Source of the DNA: a virus
Length of the DNA stretch: 38,745 nucleotides
Reading direction: 5' to 3' (one strand)
Virus record (IMG/VR): IMGVR_UViG_3300042569_002534
Location: 1 to 38,745 of that record
The position numbers and the translations under genes were made by a program. Position 1 is the stretch's first letter. Every line of letters begins with the position of its first letter. The notes beneath the pieces were generated by a model. The model saw only the letters and a program-made list of their open reading frames with translations. It was not told where the DNA came from and made no database searches. Below are positions 6,831 through 13,165 of this stretch, in pieces.

Positions 6831-7145
6831 ATGGAATACAAACAATTCGAAAAGTTAATCAAAAACTTAGAAAAAGGCAGAGAACGATCTCATTCTTTGT
6901 ATCAGTTGGGTATAAATTTGATAGACTATGATGAAATTTATCAAGAAGTAATTGGAGCTTTAATGCTATCTACTTTCAATGTAGAAGGTAAAGATTGGAT
7001 AGATTGGTATCTATACGAAAAGCCAAGCATGTTTAGTGATAAAGAACCACTAAAAGCATTTGATAAAGACAACAATGAAATTTGCCACAATATAGAATCA
7101 CTTTGGGAAACAGTTAAGGAATACATGAATGAAAAAAACAACTAA
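6831..7145 (+). CDS. Hypothetical protein (104 aa)
   Basis: The protein resembles small phage proteins with a helical N-terminus (FEKLIKNLEKGRERSHSLYQLGINLIDYDE) and a WIDWYLYE segment (about residues 60-67), ending with a helix SLWETVKEY. Its start is one base after the preceding stop, and its end overlaps the next gene by 17 nt. The function is unknown. Confidence 0.65.
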   Translation: MEYKQFEKLIKNLEKGRERSHSLYQLGINLIDYDEIYQEVIGALMLSTFNVEGKDWIDWYLYEKPSMFSDKEPLKAFDKDNNEICHNIESLWETVKEYMNEKNN

Positions 7146-7470
7146 ACCAGCACAACAAGAAGAAGCAACTTACTATTCAGATTTTTCTGGAAAATGTTTT
7201 GGGGATTTTCATCCTCCTGTAGAGTTAATGATTGACTTTAATTACGGATCAAAGTATGATGGTAGTAAGTTAAGGTTTGATTTAGATGATAAAGACGTTG
7301 AGGACATTCTAGCTCTTTTGAAATCTAAATTGAGTAATGATACTAAAAAAGCACTCAAAACTATGTATACTGTCTTAGATGACAAATACGAAGATAGCTT
7401 TCAAAGTAGAGATTGGACTGATTGCAACCTTATTTGTAACGAAAAAGATTTACTAGAAAAATTAATATGA
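7129..7470 (+). CDS. Hypothetical protein (113 aa)
   Basis: This acidic, soluble protein has a basic Gln-rich first 12 residues. A central LRFDLDDKDVEDILALLKSKL stretch suggests a strand followed by a helix. It overlaps the next gene by ATGA. No family is recognised. Confidence 0.65.
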   Translation: MKKTTKPAQQEEATYYSDFSGKCFGDFHPPVELMIDFNYGSKYDGSKLRFDLDDKDVEDILALLKSKLSNDTKKALKTMYTVLDDKYEDSFQSRDWTDCNLICNEKDLLEKLI

Positions 7471-7742
7471 TTAAAAAAACTATAGAACCAACAGGAGATG
7501 TCTGTGTTAAATTTACAGAAGATGAACTTGCGCAATTGAATATTAAGCAAGGAGATAAGTTCTCTATTAAAGAAACTGATGGAGGAATTTTACTTGAAAA
7601 GTTTTCTACGGTTGACATTAATTTATCTGAGCTTGACAGAGAACTAATAGAATTTTTTATTCAAGAATCTTGTGATAAAGATATTTCGGTTAATCAGGTT
7701 ATTTCAGATCTTTTAGAGAAAGGTCTTGAGCAATACAAATGA
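7467..7742 (+). CDS. AbrB-like swapped-hairpin protein
   Basis: Residues 1-45 (TGDVCVKFTEDELAQLNIKQGDKF..KETDGGILLEK) have the AbrB/MazE-type pattern of a beta strand, a helix at a DEL..L segment, a GDK turn and two more strands. The remaining half ends with a helix pair (DISVNQVISDLLEKGLEQY) that looks like the end of a ribbon-helix-helix domain. Such proteins are common in phages and are presumed DNA-binding; a regulatory role is plausible but unproven. It is ATGA-linked on both sides. Confidence 0.6.
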   Translation: MIKKTIEPTGDVCVKFTEDELAQLNIKQGDKFSIKETDGGILLEKFSTVDINLSELDRELIEFFIQESCDKDISVNQVISDLLEKGLEQYK

Positions 7743-7891
7743 AAATATACCACAAAGACGTTTGGGGTTTTTGGTTTTTTAAACGTTATTCTTTTTATGT
7801 AGAAGATGAATCTGAAGGATTGACAGAAATTTTAGTTGACAGAAATACATGGGTACGTTATAATGCGGGAGACTGTTATGAAATATCTTGA
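7739..7891 (+). CDS. Small aromatic-rich protein (50 aa)
   Basis: ATG 7739 overlaps the preceding stop (ATGA), and the frame ends TGA at 7889-7891, overlapping the start of the next gene by 14 nt. The N-terminal half is very aromatic (VWGFWFFKRYSFYVE). The coupling and composition suggest a real gene. Function unknown. Confidence 0.5.
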   Translation: MKIYHKDVWGFWFFKRYSFYVEDESEGLTEILVDRNTWVRYNAGDCYEIS

Positions 7892-8555
7892 ACAACGTGT
7901 AGAAGAATTGGAATTAGAAGTAAAACTTCTTAAGGCTAAAAATAAATTAGAAGAAACTAAAAAACTCGATTATCTGTTTAGTCATTCAGATCAGGAGTTT
8001 ATAACAAAATTTGGGTTAGAAACTTCCAATGATCATTTTTGGGATTCTTCTGAATTGCAGAATAATCCTTTAGGTGCTATCACCGTAAATTTAAGTTCTA
8101 TTGCAGATGATAATATTCAAAATCTTAATTATGTAGATTCTATTGATCTTCCTCCCGATCTACCCGAATACATGCCACCTTATCCTGATATAATTGGTTC
8201 TTATGATAATTTTGATTGGACTACTATGAAAGATTGGGCGAGTTTTAATCAAACCGATGAAATTCCACCGTATACGGGTCATGAAAATATCGTATCGGAA
8301 TATCTTTGTCCACAGGAAAAAAAAATAGAAAAAGATTTCGGTAAAATTATTTCTAAGTTTAAAATTTTACATCATGAATGGGAAATGGATGGATATGGTT
8401 ATATAGTTAACGACAATTTTATTGACTGTAAAAAAATAATTGTTACTAATCACGGTAAACCTATAGTCGTTGATAAGGATCATTTAAATAATATTATTTC
8501 AAGTTATAAAGAAGTAATCCAAGAAACTCAAAGAGCTTTATTTTTAATCAAATGA
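7878..8555 (+). CDS. Hypothetical coiled-coil protein (225 aa)
   Basis: The start is placed at ATG 7878, preceded by GGGAG; the longer frame from 7836 would lie across the upstream 50-aa gene. Residues 1-35 form a coiled coil (EQRVEELELEVKLLKAKNKLEE). A proline-rich middle (IDLPPDLPEYMPPYPD, about residues 89-104) and an alpha/beta C-terminus follow. No family is recognised. It is ATGA-coupled to the next gene. Confidence 0.65.
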   Translation: MKYLEQRVEELELEVKLLKAKNKLEETKKLDYLFSHSDQEFITKFGLETSNDHFWDSSELQNNPLGAITVNLSSIADDNIQNLNYVDSIDLPPDLPEYMPPYPDIIGSYDNFDWTTMKDWASFNQTDEIPPYTGHENIVSEYLCPQEKKIEKDFGKIISKFKILHHEWEMDGYGYIVNDNFIDCKKIIVTNHGKPIVVDKDHLNNIISSYKEVIQETQRALFLIK

Positions 8556-8752
8556 ATAATTGGATTCAAAATTTGGAAAAAATTTCTTTGAATGGTGGTC
8601 ATATCAAAGAAAGTGAAATTCTTTTTAATTTACCAAGCAGCCTCCATAATGATTGGGATAATTTTATGAGAGGTAAAACTTGTCCCGTTTTAGAAAATGG
8701 TGAGCATGGTGTTTATAGTTGGGATTTAAATCAGTTTTTGAATAGATTTTAA
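8552..8752 (+). CDS. Hypothetical protein (66 aa)
   Basis: This small soluble protein lies between two coupled genes (ATGA upstream, TAATG downstream). It has no recognised domain. Its short length and the couplings suggest it works with its neighbours. Confidence 0.6.
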   Translation: MNNWIQNLEKISLNGGHIKESEILFNLPSSLHNDWDNFMRGKTCPVLENGEHGVYSWDLNQFLNRF

Positions 8753-9291
8753 TGATTAAAAGTGTTATAATTACCGACCTTTCTTCTGCGGTTTCTACTT
8801 CTTTTAAAGATTGTATTCAAACCGTTTGGATTTCTGCTGTGGATGAAGCAGATCAAAAAAAAATTCGAATGATGAAAAAAAATTTTTCTCAAAAACAAAT
8901 TCCACATTTTGTACAATATTTTTATGATTGGTCTGATGAAGATAATGACGTATACATACAAAGACACATAGAAGAACTAGGACCAAAAGAACAGCATGTC
9001 AATAATATTATTTCTTTTTTACAACCAATTGTGGAATCTAATAAAGAGCATAATCTTGGTGTTAATTGTTTTGCTGGCGTTTCTAGATCCACAGCAATAG
9101 GCATTATAGCTTGGGTAATGCAAGGTAAAACACCTACTGAGGCTCTGGAAGAAATAGTTAAGGTGCGACCTATGGCTTGGCCTAACTTGCGTATTTTGAG
9201 ATTTGCTTCAAAAAGGTTAGGTGTTGATTTAACTGAGCCGATTAAAAATTGGAAAAATTTTAATAACGGAATTTATACAGGTGGTTGGTAA
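8752..9291 (+). CDS. Dual-specificity / tyrosine phosphatase-like protein
   Basis: The CX5R catalytic loop of cysteine-dependent phosphatases is present as NCFAGVSRS (C106, R112), followed by the usual helix STAIGIIAWVMQ. An upstream aspartate in YDWSDEDND (about residues 59-66) is placed like the general acid of dual-specificity phosphatases. The 179-aa length fits a minimal DSP domain. It could dephosphorylate host or phage proteins, or another phosphate ester. Start and stop are tightly packed (TAATG with the upstream gene). No signal peptide: cytoplasmic. Confidence 0.8.
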   Translation: MIKSVIITDLSSAVSTSFKDCIQTVWISAVDEADQKKIRMMKKNFSQKQIPHFVQYFYDWSDEDNDVYIQRHIEELGPKEQHVNNIISFLQPIVESNKEHNLGVNCFAGVSRSTAIGIIAWVMQGKTPTEALEEIVKVRPMAWPNLRILRFASKRLGVDLTEPIKNWKNFNNGIYTGGW

Positions 9292-9328
9292 ACGCAGAAG
9301 CTATTTCCGGACATGATTAAACTAATAT
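9291..9328 (+). repeat. 38-nt near-copy of the thyX start region
   Basis: This stretch aligns without gaps to 5283-5320, which spans the end of the 205-aa gene and the first five codons of thyX, with 33 of 38 bases identical by eye. In this copy the ATG at 9313 opens an eight-codon frame (MIKLIYTP, stop at 9337-9339). It begins at the last base of the phosphatase stop codon. It may be a remnant of a duplication or a shared regulatory sequence. Confidence 0.6.
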
Positions 9329-9341
9329 ATACACCGTAAAC

Positions 9342-9364
9342 ATCTCAAATGAGCCATTTGAGAT
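9342..9364 (+). promoter_or_regulatory. Perfect 9-bp hairpin upstream of 9375 gene
   Basis: ATCTCAAAT (9342-9350) pairs with ATTTGAGAT (9356-9364) around the loop GAGCC. There is no U-tract after it, so it is not a standard terminator. Its right arm runs into the late-promoter-like octamer at 9362-9369. It could be an operator or an RNA processing site. Confidence 0.4.
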
Positions 9365-9369
9365 AAGTA
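9362..9369 (+). promoter_or_regulatory. Late-type promoter octamer (variant)
   Basis: GATAAGTA differs by one base from the GATAAATA octamer found before several genes here, and it keeps the recurrent 5-nt gap to the ATG at 9375. Confidence 0.4.
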
Positions 9370-9374
9370 TATGC

Positions 9375-9614
9375 ATGAAAAAATTTAATTTAATAGCAGA
9401 AGGCATATTAAATGGTTTGGCCAAAAATAAAACTTTAGAAGATATAGCAAAAAAACATAAAGTAAAATTGCAAACCATTAAAAAAGAACTTATGATGGGT
9501 TTGAAGATTGAAAAAGAACATACAGATTCTAAATTTACTGCCAAAAAAATAGCGATGGATCATTTAATAGAAGATCCGTATTATTATACCAAATTAAAAA
9601 AAATGGAAAAGTGA
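9375..9614 (+). CDS. DUF5661-like protein with HTH-like N-terminus
   Basis: The C-terminal half (MMGLKIEKEHT...KKIAMDHLIEDPYYYTKLKKMEK, about residues 40-79) matches the DUF5661 pattern of GxKxExEHT followed by AxDHLxEDPxYYTxL. The N-terminal 35 residues (LEDIAKKHKVKLQTIKKEL) look like a helix-turn-helix. DUF5661 proteins occur in phages and bacteria without known function. The family call is from memory. Confidence 0.7.
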   Translation: MKKFNLIAEGILNGLAKNKTLEDIAKKHKVKLQTIKKELMMGLKIEKEHTDSKFTAKKIAMDHLIEDPYYYTKLKKMEK

Positions 9615-9615
9615 T

Positions 9616-10017
9616 ATGGCAATATATAAAGATATAAAAATTACTCAAGAATTTTTAGATAATAATCTAGATACCTATTTTGTTTTCGGTGATAATCTAG
9701 AGAGACGGGGACATGGTGGTGCTGCAAAGTTGAGGGATCATCCACACGCAATTGGGTTTATTACTAAAAAATTTCCAGATAACAAAGATAATTCTTTTTA
9801 TAAACCAGAAGAGTATTCTTCTGTATTTTTTGAAGAACTGGAAAAATTGAAAAGAATAATTGAAAAACGTCCCGATAAAACCTTTTACATATCTCAATTG
9901 GGCGGTGGTTTAGCAAATAGATATTATATTTGGCAAAAATTAATCAGACACAACTTAGTACGAACTCTAGAAAAATTTAAAAACGTAATTTTTTGTTGGG
10001 ATGATTCTTTTAAGTAA
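9616..10017 (+). CDS. Conserved GDNL/GGG-loop phage protein (133 aa)
   Basis: The protein has a strong, recognisable pattern: YFVFGDNLERRGHGGAAKLRDHP (residues about 21-43), GFITKKFP, then SFYKPEEY and YISQLGGGLANRYYIW (about 91-106), and a final strand NVIFCWDD. These resemble an uncharacterised phage family (DUF7831-like). The glycine-rich loops recall macro-domain nucleotide-binding loops, so binding of an ADP-ribose-like ligand is possible but speculative. It starts one base after the preceding stop. Confidence 0.6.
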   Translation: MAIYKDIKITQEFLDNNLDTYFVFGDNLERRGHGGAAKLRDHPHAIGFITKKFPDNKDNSFYKPEEYSSVFFEELEKLKRIIEKRPDKTFYISQLGGGLANRYYIWQKLIRHNLVRTLEKFKNVIFCWDDSFK

Positions 10018-10024
10018 AAATCTG

Positions 10025-10053
10025 TTGAGTTTTCCTGATAAAATCTATATTAT
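10025..10053 (+). promoter_or_regulatory. Sigma70-type promoter abutting ATG
   Basis: TTGAGT at 10025-10030, a 17-nt spacer and TATTAT at 10048-10053, with eight bases to ATG 10062. Confidence 0.6.
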
Positions 10054-10061
10054 AAAAAAAT

Positions 10062-10175
10062 ATGAAAACACTAATATTGAAATTTTTATTATCTTTAGAA
10101 GCAGCACATTTTAGGTTGAAATTTATACATGTACCTCGATTAAGTAAAAAAATAAAAAATGTGTTTAATCTATAA
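10062..10175 (+). CDS. Tiny basic protein (37 aa)
   Basis: The gene lies directly behind a promoter and its TAA is at 10173-10175. The 37-residue product has a hydrophobic N-terminal helix (LILKFLLSLEAAHFRLKF) and a basic tail (RLSKKIK), so it may sit at the membrane surface. The promoter placement is the main support. Function unknown. Confidence 0.5.
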   Translation: MKTLILKFLLSLEAAHFRLKFIHVPRLSKKIKNVFNL

Positions 10176-10179
10176 TAAG

Positions 10180-10187
10180 TATAAATA
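10180..10187 (+). promoter_or_regulatory. T4-type late promoter octamer
   Basis: A perfect TATAAATA lies 13 bases before ATG 10201. Confidence 0.6.
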
Positions 10188-10200
10188 GTATATACATATT

Positions 10201-10593
10201 ATGGAGTTAAAATTTTTAATAGAGCAGGTTCTTTTAGAACAAGAATTGTGTTATATCGCTGAACAGGCTGAATTGATTGCAGAAGATTTGAATAATTTAA
10301 AAGATTTTGCAAATGAAGCGGATAGTGAAGCCGTGGAAGCAAAAAATATTCAAAGGCAAACCAGAGAAGTGATAGATGTTTCTCAATTGCAAGCTTTAAG
10401 ATTACAATTGATGGAATTTTTACAAAATGCTTTAAGACAAAGATTTGACGACAAATCTTTGGATCAATATATAGATTTAATTTTATTCAACCCTAATAAA
10501 GTAGTGGGTCCGCGTGGTGAAAGACTTTTTGACCCAAATGAAAATATGAGGGGTTTGAGGTATCTAAAGACAGACTTTATTGGTGGTCTTTAG
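10201..10593 (+). CDS. Hypothetical late protein (130 aa)
   Basis: This mostly helical acidic protein has a long helix at residues about 3-50, rich in Glu, Ala and Gln, a second helical part (QLQALRLQLMEFLQNALRQRF) and a C-terminal NPNKVVGPRGERLFDP segment. A perfect late octamer 13 nt upstream suggests late expression and possibly a virion or assembly role. No family is recognised. Confidence 0.65.
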   Translation: MELKFLIEQVLLEQELCYIAEQAELIAEDLNNLKDFANEADSEAVEAKNIQRQTREVIDVSQLQALRLQLMEFLQNALRQRFDDKSLDQYIDLILFNPNKVVGPRGERLFDPNENMRGLRYLKTDFIGGL

Positions 10594-10602
10594 GCTTAAC
10601 AA

Positions 10603-10619
10603 GACTAAAAGTATTAGTC
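10603..10619. terminator. Weak hairpin between convergent genes
   Basis: GACTAA (10603-10608) and TTAGTC (10614-10619) form a 6-bp stem with loop AAGTA between the convergent 130-aa and hsp20 genes. It overlaps the hsp20 stop and has no T-run, so any terminator function is weak. Confidence 0.3.
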
Positions 10620-11099
10620 GACTTTAATGTCGATATTTAATACCTCTGGTTGAGTTACAGGAACGGTTACTCGCAATAATCCGTCAATATAACTTGATTT
10701 TATTTCTTTGACATTGGCATTTTCATTTAATAAAAATGACAATTGCCCTTTCCTCGTACTAATTCCTCTTTTAACATAAAAACTAGAATTAATACTATCT
10801 TCTGTTTTTTCTTCTTTTAATACTTCAATGTACAAATGCCCTTCTCGGACTTTTACATCGATGTTATTTTTACCTACTCCGGCTAAGGCCACCTCAACGA
10901 CATATTCTTTTAATTCGTCGTTTTTGTCCTTAACTGTTTTTACGTTGTAGGGATATACTGCATTGGGAACGTCGAAAGCTTTTTCGAATTCACCGAATAC
11001 ATTGTTAAACCAGTTGTCATTGAACAGAGCAGGTAACTGGCGATAAACCCTCTCTGTGGACGAAAAATGTCCAGGTGTTAATGTTGTTAATGTTGTCAT
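10614..11099 (-). CDS. hsp20: Small heat-shock protein (Hsp20 / alpha-crystallin)
   Basis: This is a 161-aa member of the Hsp20 family. The alpha-crystallin domain spans about residues 48-150, with the family pattern VEVALAGVGKNNIDVKVREGHLYI at the start and SSYIDGLLRVTVPV near the end; the C-terminal I-x-I motif is NIDIKVD. Such ATP-independent chaperones hold unfolding proteins and occur in most marine T4-like phages, where they may aid particle assembly. AAAGGAG lies ten bases before the ATG, a clear ribosome binding site, unlike most genes in this window. Confidence 0.93.
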   Translation of the reverse strand: MTTLTTLTPGHFSSTERVYRQLPALFNDNWFNNVFGEFEKAFDVPNAVYPYNVKTVKDKNDELKEYVVEVALAGVGKNNIDVKVREGHLYIEVLKEEKTEDSINSSFYVKRGISTRKGQLSFLLNENANVKEIKSSYIDGLLRVTVPVTQPEVLNIDIKVD

Positions 11100-11164
11100 A
11101 TTTTATTTCTCCTTTATTAAGCGAGTATGTTTTGTTTAGCCTTGTTAAGCACTAAAACCAATAA

Positions 11165-11172
11165 TATTTATT
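11165..11172 (-). promoter_or_regulatory. Possible late promoter for hsp20
   Basis: Read on the minus strand, AATAAATA lies 65 bases before the hsp20 start and just after the terminator of the nrd operon, which is where a separate hsp20 promoter would be needed. Confidence 0.4.
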
Positions 11173-11193
11173 CTCCAAATTTATTTTTGCCAT

Positions 11194-11229
11194 AAAAAAT
11201 CCTCTCAGGTTGGTGGCCCAAGAGGATTT
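11194..11229 (-). terminator. Rho-independent terminator of the nrd operon
   Basis: On the minus strand, AAATCCTCT pairs with AGAGGATTT (9 bp, 15-nt loop) and the second arm runs into TTTTTT. It lies 18 bases past the stop of the 70-aa gene, so it separates the nrd operon from hsp20. Confidence 0.8.
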
Positions 11230-11246
11230 AGGGTTCGACTCAATTA

Positions 11247-11459
11247 TTAAAGACCTTTGTCTTCAACAAATTTATAAAGTTCTTCTGCTCTTGCGATAAT
11301 GTCTGATGTCTTTGGTGTCAAAATATCAATACTATTAGTGTCATCCAAGAAACCATCGCTATTGCGAATGGTATCTAGCTTATGATGATATCTACTATAT
11401 TCATCACTATGAGCCATCTGAAGAACTTCTAAACGAATTTCGTATGCGTTTTTAGCCAT
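11247..11459 (-). CDS. Conserved small protein of T4-like marine phages (70 aa)
   Basis: The start is ATG 11459, which has AAAGGAG upstream; a longer frame from 11528 would overlap the end of nrdA. The N-terminal MAKNAYEIRLEVLQMAH matches a small uncharacterised protein seen in many marine T4-like phages. It is the last gene of the nrd operon, before a terminator. An AATAAATA octamer at 11511-11518 could give it extra late expression. Confidence 0.7.
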   Translation of the reverse strand: MAKNAYEIRLEVLQMAHSDEYSRYHHKLDTIRNSDGFLDDTNSIDILTPKTSDIIARAEELYKFVEDKGL

Positions 11460-11506
11460 ATGTGTGTGTTTCTCCTTTCTGTTGAAAGTGTGTATAATGA
11501 TATTTA

Positions 11507-13162
11507 TTATGCTTCGCAAGATTTGCAAGTCATTATAGATCTTGCTAACTCTTGTGCCGGATTTGCGCTGCGTTGATAATATAAAGATTTAATTCCTTGT
11601 TCCCAAGCAAAGATCATGAGTTCATTTACTTCTTTTGGTTTAGTGTTGGGGGGAATCATTATATTCAAACTTTGACCCTGATCGATATATTTCTGGCGTT
11701 GTGCTGCTTGAATGATAATTTCTTTTTGTGAAATTTCTCCAAATGTTTTAAATACATCCTTTTCTTCTTCTGAAAGAAATTCTATATGTTGAACAGATCC
11801 TCCCTTCACCAAAATAGATTTCCATGTATCATCATCATCTTTACCCTTTTCTTTTAAAAGGGTTTTGAGATGAGGATTTTTAAATGTGAATTTACCTTTT
11901 GCAAGATCTTTTACAAAATAATTACTATTAAGTGGTTCTATACTAGGAGATACTTGGCCAAGAATAAAGCTAGATGATGTTGTGGGTGCAACGGCAAGAG
12001 TTGTTGTATTTCTTCTAGTGTATTCGGTTCCTTCATATATTGGAGCATTACCAAAATTCTGTGCCAAAAATCGTGTTGCATAATCAGCACGTTTTCTAAT
12101 ATCTCCCCAAATTTGATTGTTTAGTATCTTTGCTTCCATTGATTCAAACGCAATCATCTTGGATTGTAACAAAGAATGCCAACCAAGAACACCTACACCT
12201 AATGCTCTTTGATTCATAGCAAACTTTCTAGGCGCTTCCATGAACTTCATTCCTTCTGTCTTTTCAATAAATTCAGACATTACTGCATCCAAGAAATAAA
12301 CTAAAATCTCCACAGCATCGGTAGTTTTCCAATCTTCCCAAGTCTCCAAATTTAAAGAAGAAAGATCACACACAAAAGATTCTTCGTCTTCGTTTGAAAG
12401 CATAATTTCACTACAAAGGTTTGAATTGTTAATTTTCAATCCCTTGTCTTTGTATATTTGAGGTGCTTGGTTATTGGCATTATCACTGAAGAAAATGTAA
12501 GGATAACCAGATTCAAAACGTTTTTTAATTATTTCTCCCCATATCTTACGTTTAGTTTTATCACCGTCAATCATTGATTTCATCCATTCGTCTGATACAC
12601 AAACACCAATAGACATGTCCTGAATTTCATGTCCTTCTGAACGAATTTTAAGAAATTCTTCAATATCTGGATGATCTACCGGAAGATATGCTGCAAATGA
12701 ACCGCGCCGAACATTACCCTGAGAAATGACATTCATTAACTTGTTATACAATTCCATGAAATGTACAGAACCTGTTGATTCACCACCGGAAGAAATTTTA
12801 GTACCACGTCCCCGAACTGCTCCGAAATATGCTGATGTACCACCACCACACTTAGTCATAATACCCACTTCTCCTACCTTACGCATAATAGCTTCCATGT
12901 GATCATCAACATACGAACCAAAGCAAGAAATGGGAAGGCCCCTGTCTCTTCCAAAATTAGACCATATAGGAGAACTTAAACTATAAAATCCTCTAGCCAT
13001 ATAATCTTCAAATTTATCTGCAAACCCCCTTGAATTTAAATATCGTTCTGCTGTTTCTGCTATATCTCTAATTCTTTGTTCTGCTGTTTCTCCCTCTAAC
13101 AAATAACCTCTTTCGAGAAATTTTCGTGAATCTTTGTTTAGCCATTCGTATTTGTTTGTCAT
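11507..13162 (-). CDS. nrdA: Ribonucleotide reductase alpha subunit, class Ia (NrdA)
   Basis: NrdA reduces ribonucleoside diphosphates to deoxyribonucleotides. Key residues are visible: C80 (PISCFGSY) and C265 (VCDLSSLNL) as the redox pair, NLCSE with N248, radical C250 and E252, the tyrosine pair Y528-Y529 of the radical path (SLYYQRS), and the C-terminal CKSC (C546, C549) that accepts electrons from thioredoxin or glutaredoxin. At 551 aa it is shorter than typical NrdA, and the N-terminal ATP cone seems absent, so dATP shut-off through that domain is unlikely. It lies three bases after nrdB. Confidence 0.96.
   Translation of the reverse strand: MTNKYEWLNKDSRKFLERGYLLEGETAEQRIRDIAETAERYLNSRGFADKFEDYMARGFYSLSSPIWSNFGRDRGLPISCFGSYVDDHMEAIMRKVGEVGIMTKCGGGTSAYFGAVRGRGTKISSGGESTGSVHFMELYNKLMNVISQGNVRRGSFAAYLPVDHPDIEEFLKIRSEGHEIQDMSIGVCVSDEWMKSMIDGDKTKRKIWGEIIKKRFESGYPYIFFSDNANNQAPQIYKDKGLKINNSNLCSEIMLSNEDEESFVCDLSSLNLETWEDWKTTDAVEILVYFLDAVMSEFIEKTEGMKFMEAPRKFAMNQRALGVGVLGWHSLLQSKMIAFESMEAKILNNQIWGDIRKRADYATRFLAQNFGNAPIYEGTEYTRRNTTTLAVAPTTSSSFILGQVSPSIEPLNSNYFVKDLAKGKFTFKNPHLKTLLKEKGKDDDDTWKSILVKGGSVQHIEFLSEEEKDVFKTFGEISQKEIIIQAAQRQKYIDQGQSLNIMIPPNTKPKEVNELMIFAWEQGIKSLYYQRSANPAQELARSIMTCKSCEA
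11511..11518 (-). promoter_or_regulatory. Possible late promoter at the nrdA stop
   Basis: On the minus strand AATAAATA lies at the nrdA stop codon, about 50 bases before the 70-aa gene. It fits the window's late-octamer pattern in sequence but not in spacing. Confidence 0.3.
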
Positions 13163-13165
13163 ATA

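Noticed and set aside
11231-11241. GGTTCGACTC, similar to a tRNA T-loop
   Set aside because: The bases on each side do not form a 5-bp T-stem and no acceptor, D or anticodon arm fits; the site lies beside the nrd operon terminator.
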